Part shown: positions 57,961 through 64,000 of the stretch, one piece after another
Position numbering within the stretch: position 1 is the first letter of the stretch
Layout of the letters: every line of letters starts with the position of its first letter
Origin: Berberis thunbergii
Taxonomy: Eukaryota; Streptophyta; Magnoliopsida; Ranunculales; Berberidaceae
DNA: 64,000 nucleotides
Assembly: GCA_003290165.1 (NCBI GenBank)
Contig: QNQO01000557.1
Location: 62,001 to 126,000, forward strand
Direction of reading: 5' to 3'
Made by a program: the position numbers and the translations under genes
Notes under the pieces: model-generated
Databases searched by the model: none
Told to the model about the DNA's origin: nothing
What the model saw: only the letters and a program-made list of their open reading frames with translations

Positions 57961-60289
57961 CCCCCTTTAGTCGATATTAGCCTAGTGGTAGTGCACTCTT
58001 TGTGAGTATTACATCATATCTCACACTTTAAATATATCACATACATGTTATGATATGCATAATGGATAGCATGAATGATAAACATATTTGATAAAAAAAA
58101 AAATTACAAATGCAGGTAATTTAAAAACAAGGGAGGAGGAACTATCAGAAGCTTTCCCATTCATCAAATGCATTTCCTTCTGCCTCATCTGCTTGAGCAT
58201 CACCATTACTGCCAACATTTTAATTTATTCTTCCAACCCCCCCCCCCCCCCCCCCCCACCCAAACGTAGGAATAAGGTTTGGATTTACCTTCCGAATGAT
58301 AGGAAGACCTCTTTCATGTTCATACTCATTAACCTCAATAGGTATACCATGGAGACTCTACTGGATGTAACCACCATCTATTACCACGCTTCCATCTAGC
58401 AACATATGGAGAGGCGATTCTCCTAACAAAGCTCGACGTCCACATTTGATGTTCAAGTTGTGCACTGGCTTTAGAGTTCCCAACCACACATTGAACCTTT
58501 AAAAAATTCTCTTGTCTTGCCTTGATATGCCTGATTTCATCTGCAAGTTTTGATTACTTCATGCTTAGAGCCAATACAACAATAGTTCCTTGATTGGTCT
58601 CAAGTTGGCTCGTATTCTTCGTACTATGATGTGGAATATAAGGAGAAATGCGTCTTCTTGGTAGAAAAAATGGAAAAAGATAATTTTGGTCGAGCAAAAG
58701 GGGATTAATTGAATTGAGCAAGGTGATAAAAATAATATCTTATTTTATGAGTTTAGTGGTTAAGGAAATTTTCCAATTTGGATAAGGATTCCTTGATTAA
58801 TTAGGACAAGGAACATTTCTTTGTTGGACAAAAGTTTCCTTATTGAAAAGTTTTCAGTTTGAATTAGGTTTCTTTGTTAAATTTAGACAAGGGAACTTTC
58901 CTAAATCAATTAGGAAATTGGAATAAGGAATGTTTCTCATTGAGGGACAAGAAATAAAATATTGAAACAATTTCCTGCTTGGAGTATGCATTCCTTATTT
59001 ATTTAAAACATGAAAGTTCTCCAAGAGGGACAAGGAAAGTAATATAGAAATACTTGCCAATTAGGAGTAGGTTTTTTTTTTGGTTTATAGATGTGTAGCC
59101 TATATACAGTGTCTTTATATGTAGGTTCAAGGCATCCAGAAGGCATTGAAGAATCCATGATCAAGGAGCAAGGTTGGAGATGTAAATTGAGAGATTGTTC
59201 AATAAAGCTCTTAAGAGAGTTGTTCTTGAGAGAGAACCTCAAGAGTTTGATTTTTTAGGGAGAAGTCTCGCGAAAATTTTGTTCACGAGAAACTATTGAA
59301 ATAGTTGTTAGTTAATAAAATAATAAAAGTTGGAGCCTCGAGAGAATTTGTTCTCGAGAGTATTGTAATCTTTTTAAGATAGCACAGGTTGGAGCCTCAA
59401 GAGAGTTGTTCTTGAGAAGTTGGAATCCTTGTTCTAATAATATAATGGAAGGATTGAAAAAAAATATATTTGTCTTATCGTCTTCTTCTTTTATTATTGT
59501 ATTCCGCATTAGCTCTGAGTTGTATTGTGTGTCACAAAGGGTGGTTCAAGAGTTGGGTTTGGATCCGGCTGTAGGTTCATTATTGTGGGTTTGAATGTCG
59601 ATGGACTTGGGCTCGTGTTAAGGTGATTGGTATTGTTTGGGCCTTGTGGTTGGTTGTTAGGGTTTGGACCCATTAAAATTTTGGGGAAATGACCTACAAG
59701 TCCTACTTTTTGGATTTAAAGGCTTTCGAGACATACGTCATTGTCAAACACCACTAAGTCCTAAGACTTTATTTACAGAAATTTTCAAGTCATTACAGGT
59801 TAACCTTAATCAATATCTTTTACTTAATGACAACTCAATATTGCAAATTTGTTATCAATTACATACATATCCATTATTTGCCTTTATCATTACATGAATT
59901 TTTGTACTTTATAATTGAAACTACAAATTTAATGTTATGTATTTGTTACCTATGCAAAGCCCTTGTAGTTTAAATTTCAAATTTTATGATAATCAAACTT
60001 GTGTTACAAACTATATAAGCCAATGTTATTTTCAAACAAAAAGTTTGAAAAATGATTAGTATGTTGATGGGTAATTGATGAATGTGCCAATCATGTTTAG
60101 TGGGTATGAATGGGCACATTGATCAAATCAGTTTAAAAATTGATGAATATTAATGTCTATGTTGATCAAATACAATGGATATTGGGTGACTATGTTACTA
60201 AAATTTGATAGGTATTAGTGAGATGTGATTGAATTTAATGAATATGGGTGAGGATGATACTCAAATTTGATGGATTTTAGCATGTATAG
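57961..60289. other. Unassigned intergenic DNA
   Basis: Contains a pol III A-box-like TTAGCCTAGTGGTAGTG at 57979 without a B box, a C-run of about 20 at 58238-58257, and the inverted and direct repeats at 59210-59415. No coding region can be supported. Confidence 0.4.
59210..59415. repeat. Small repeats of AGAG(A/T)TTGTTCT(T/C)GAGAG type
   Basis: The unit GTTGGAGCCTC(G/A)AGAGA, then TTGTTCT(C/T)GAGA, occurs at 59330-59360 and 59390-59420, with a related unit at 59215-59245. CTCGAGAG/CTCTCGAG-like halves can pair locally. Confidence 0.55.
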
Positions 60290-62131
60290 TGATGCGAGTT
60301 TAGCTAACCTAAATTAATAGGCTAATTTAACCCACTTGTAATAACCGCAAGTACACGGTGCCTAACTGGTAGACAACGGCAAGTACGAGTCGATCCCACG
60401 AGAAAAGTGAGTGCAATTGAATTTTAGAATTTATCTAAACTAATTTAGAGAAAAATGGGGTTACAGTGTTTTTAAAACTAAACTAAAAATAAATTAAAAA
60501 AAAGAAAAATAAAATAAAATAAAGATAGATGAGATGGATTTGTGGGCTTGGACTCACCAATGAGTTAGCAAAAACATTTAAATCTAAATTATTGAAAATT
60601 TAAACGAGAAGCTTTAGGGATGAGAATCCCCTGCTTACACCGAATATGTGATCGTTACAATCCAATTCAACTTATATCATGTTTCTATCAACATTAACAA
60701 ATTATTTCAAGCAAATACGTTCTTACCAAGTATTAAGTATCTTTTTAGGGCACACTTAATCAAAGTTTGAGCTTAATATTTTAACACATGCTATGAATAT
60801 TGAAAAAGGGTAATTCTAACTACAAAACATATCAATATTAATTTCTCGAAAATGAAGGGTGAAAGCAATTTATAAAATATTCATAAATAAATTGTAATTA
60901 ACAATTAAGCACACAATTCAGTAAAATAAATCAAAAATGAATTAAGCAATCCCTTTGGTTTGTCACAAACTCGATGTGGTGGTACTCAGCAGATCAGCAA
61001 GTGGTCCGAACACAAATCCCGTGAAAATGTTCCCAAAACGCTCTGTGGTGGTATAGAACAAATTCGGGGGTGTGAATAGAAAAAATCAATTGACTCAGTC
61101 TCCCGCCAGAAGAACAGTGTCCTCGTCTCCAGCGCGACAGCGCCGCTCGAGGTGCTACTCTGCCTTCCTCCTGCTCCTCGCGAGGGTCCTCGTCCTCCAA
61201 ATGTCTCCAGAACCTGCAAAAAGAAGGGAAGGTGAGGAAACAGAGAGAAAACTCAAAAACAGATAGAAAATCGGGAACGAGGCTCCCCTGTTTTTGCTGT
61301 CGCGTTGGTTGTGCACCGCGGGATGAGCTGCTCTGTGATGGTGGCCGTTGAGAGATGGAGACAGGAAGGAGGTCGAGACTAAGAGAGGGCGGTGAAGGCG
61401 GCTGGCTCTGTGGCGAGGCGAAACAGAGTCGCGTGATGGTGGCTCTGTTTCGCCGGTGGTTGTGGTGGCTCGCGGATGTGTTCTGTCGCAAAACAGGGTG
61501 ATGGTGGTTGATGGCGGATGGAGTTTGATGGATGACGGACATGAAGAGGGACTGGGATAGTGATGGAGGTAGCTCTGGCGCGAAACAGGGTTGTCACGCC
61601 CCTATTTCGTGGTGATGGCGGTGACTGTGGGGAACTCGGTGGTGGCGCTCGGGTGGCTAATGGTGGATGGAGGTGATTGTTGAGTGAGTGAGAGATGGAT
61701 GAGTGGTGATGGTGATGAGAATCACTTTGAGAGAAAGAGGGTTTAATTTTATGCAATTCTTCTTTTCCCTTCTCTTCCTCCCCCTTTTCTCACCCTATTC
61801 TCTTGTATTTATAGAAAATGATCAAAGTGAATAGGGATGAGATAAAGGGAAGATTCATCAAGGTATAAATGAGAGAATATTCTTTAGGGGTAGGATTGGA
61901 TTTGGGTTTATGGGTAGGTTTTGGGTTTAGGTTTGACACATCTGCTTTGTACCACCGCTAGAATCGATCAATATTTGTCATTCCTTAAATTGTCGCCTTA
62001 ATACGATTTCATCGTTCACGCTCAAATTCCTACAAAGACATGAAACGAAATAATTACTATAAAATATAATAATCGAAACACTAACATGAATAAATTAAGG
62101 GATATATTATGTAATAATTATGTGAATATCA
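60290..62131 (-). repeat. 3' LTR of element C
   Basis: 1842 bp. On the plus strand it starts TGATGCGAGTTTAGC and ends GAATATCA. The left part has ACCGCAAGTACACGG and TCGATCCCACGAGAAAAG. A GC-rich middle (61080-61700) yields spurious frames. The right 190 bp are strongly conserved with element A. Confidence 0.83.
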
Positions 62132-62146
62132 AATACCCCAAACCTA
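62132..62146 (-). other. Polypurine tract of element C
   Basis: The minus strand reads TAGGTTTGGGGTATT, abutting the LTR. Confidence 0.87.
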
Positions 62147-64000
62147 TATTTTGCTAGTCCTCGAGCAAAGAATAAAAATAAAATTTTAACTTACTTTGCA
62201 GGAATCATCGGTTGCACTTACCTTAAACGTGCAACAAGGCTTTGAACCCCTAGATTACCTCTAGTGGACGAGTTATAGTCTCGTGAGGGTTTCCAAAAAT
62301 GTTACCCACAAACATTACTGACTCAAAAAAACTTGGTCAACAGTGTTATTTTAAAACTTCAAGATTTGCAAGAAACCAACAGTGTCATTCTAGTGTATCA
62401 ATTAAATGTCAAAATAATTTAATATTCTCCAAAGATTTAGAAAAAATTCACAATCATCCTCAACTCAATGTGTGTGTGTGGATAGCACTATCAACATAAC
62501 TCTTCATTTCAGAGTAAAACAATGACTAAATCTCCTGTAGAAAGTTTGTTTTGACTTCAAATCTCTCATGTCGCTCACAATAAAACACTCAGAGATTTGG
62601 TATTTCACTCAGTTTATATGTGAGGAAAGAGTAAATAATGGAAAACAATCATCTCACATATAGTAAACTTTATCATCCTTTTTTACTAAGGTTCGGGGAT
62701 CCTAAATAACCCCGCTTGCTTTCCAAAAATAAATAAATATGAAGAACGATTTTTTCAAGAATGGAATGAATATGATCTCATGGACATGAATATCAATTAC
62801 TTTTGGGAATGTTGAATCAAACACCATAGGTCTGATTATTAAATCTCCACATCTACGGAACCAACCTTACCTAAGATCAACTAGGACTTGTTGGGTTGTA
62901 ACGGGCTTGGGTAATGGTTAATAAGGAATGTCAAAGGATTCTAAGAAAATTTTCTAGGAATGTATACACCCATTAAACGAATAATTAGGGCTATCAAGAA
63001 TAAACCAATGTTGCGCACCATCAATTTTTTCTTCATTCTCACATCTTTATCCTAATTGAAGAATCATTTTTTTTTTCTATTTTTTTTCTTCACCTTTTTT
63101 TTTTTTCATAGAGGATTTATGAAATATCTCATATTTGCTTTTTAATGCCATTTTGACACCAAGTATATCCATCCATACACATTCCAGAAAAGTTGGGGTA
63201 AAGGTTAATGGCTTAACAAATAAAAGTTATTCTAAGGCTCAAAAGGCCTACAAAAAGGTTAATGTTATGGGTAAGTTAAAAGGCTAGTTAATGGTCTAAA
63301 GAAAAAAATGCCTGGATCATTTCCTAAGTTCGGGTCAGTATTATGACATCTCAATGAATAAGCCAAGAAGTTCTAGTGTAAAATTCAATTTTGATGTCAT
63401 TCCCAAAGCACTTGATCAAAATAATGAAAATAATGAGATCATCAACGAGATAATGTAGACTCAAGAAAAATCAAGTTTATGTATAACCCTCAGAAAAATA
63501 GAAAGGCTCAAAGCTTTCAGGGTTAAGTCTCAACTATTATTCTAAGGTTTTCTAGTATATATTTCACTCATCAACTTCAAGTTATGCTAACATGGCTCAT
63601 GGTGCAAAGATAATCGAGTTGACAAATCTTATGAACTAGATCTAGCTTAAGGATCATACTAAACTTTCAGTTTTATCAATATACCATATGTCAAGTTGGC
63701 TGCATTTTCTTGAGCATAAAACATTTAAAATCCATTTTCATAATCGCAAAAGACCAATTTTCTTGTCAGAAAAAACATTTTTTTAAGGAATGAGAAAGAA
63801 AACACTAGGATTTTTTTTTAAAGAAAAAAAAAAAAATACTACGAAAATTCACTGACTATGAACCCTACCCCCAAACCTAATCCAACATTGTCCTCAATGT
63901 TTAACACAATAATTCTTACAAATGAATGAAATAAGTACATAAGAGGAGGTTAGAACAATATTACCGTGGTAAAGATTTACCAATTTTCACAAGTAATCCA
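62147..64000 (-). other. 3' noncoding internal region of element C
   Basis: Homologous to 691-2600 of element A. It keeps the second PPT-like tract at 63865-63905 (minus strand AGGTTTGGGGGTAGGG, with the CATTGAGGACAATGTTGG block beside it). No coding frame was recognised. Confidence 0.75.
62679..62739 (+). mobile_element. Very short retroposon 3' end inserted in element C
   Basis: GGTTCGGGGATCCTAAATAA, then CCCCGCTTGCTTTCC and AAAAATAAATAAATA. Element A (about 1270-1290) lacks this stretch and is otherwise alignable on both sides, giving a paralogous empty site. The sequence closely resembles the 3' end of the LINE at 24138-24190. Confidence 0.72.

Larger units (their letters stand above)
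60290..64000 (-). mobile_element. Athila-like retrotransposon C (5' part outside window)
   Basis: Read on the minus strand: 3' internal region (64000-62147), PPT (62146-62132), 3' LTR (62131-60290). It matches the corresponding parts of element A in order and spacing but is clearly diverged, so it is a related subfamily. No coding domain lies in the visible part. Confidence 0.87.

Noticed and set aside
57970..58040. tRNA-like A box (TTAGCCTAGTGGTAGTG)
   Set aside because: No B box, no cloverleaf and no flanking duplication; not called as tRNA or SINE.
60986..61756. Minus frames of 182 and 125 codons rich in Pro, Ser, His
   Set aside because: GC-rich middle of the element C LTR; composition-driven frames with no motif.

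Overview
This is a nuclear stretch of a flowering-plant genome, almost certainly a eudicot. It is AT-rich and holds one recognisable host gene with seven coding exons and GT-AG introns. The rest is layered plant transposons: Athila-type and Tat-type Ty3/gypsy, Ty1/copia, L1-type LINEs, tRNA-derived SINEs, hAT and PIF/Harbinger DNA elements, and MITEs. The species cannot be named from the sequence.

Layout. 1-10363: a minus-strand Athila-like element (A). Its 3' LTR is cut by the window edge; PPT, gag, protease, part of RT, PBS and a 1.7-kb 5' LTR are present. RNase H and integrase are deleted, and a 1.94-kb hAT element splits RT. A sits in the remains of a probable Tat-lineage element (10364 to about 13041) that carries an antisense ORF beside an LTR. 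14271-25104: a minus-strand copia element with both LTRs, PBS and PPT. It is interrupted by a truncated LINE (23732-24191) and by a 6.4-kb block of gypsy-type LTR fragments, which itself holds a 707-bp hAT MITE. 25105-33420: intergenic sequence with LINE, SINE and MITE debris, including four related hairpin MITEs, and a 2.1-kb hAT-like element.

34482-37946 (minus) is the host gene, a seven-coding-exon orthologue of Arabidopsis PMT8/PMT3 (Golgi SAM-dependent methyltransferase family, 615 aa predicted). Its TATA box lies near 38995. About 210 bp further upstream begins a 9.9-kb inverted repeat (39211-49122) made of two head-to-head PIF/Harbinger elements. Each arm has degraded copies of both Harbinger genes (Myb/SANT-like protein and DDE transposase). 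This palindrome is the most striking structure in the window.

50270-54960: a plus-strand Athila-like internal region (B) with protease, RT, RNase H and integrase but no LTRs or gag; it is split by a 705-bp hAT MITE. 55560-56230: an antisense LINE endonuclease fragment. 60290-64000: the 3' LTR and 3' internal region of another minus-strand Athila-like element (C) that runs off the window.

Nearly all transposon coding regions carry stops or frameshifts, so the PMT gene is the only likely functional protein gene. Intron boundaries were set by GT/AG rules, reading frame and family similarity. Family names rest on recognised motifs, not on database searches.
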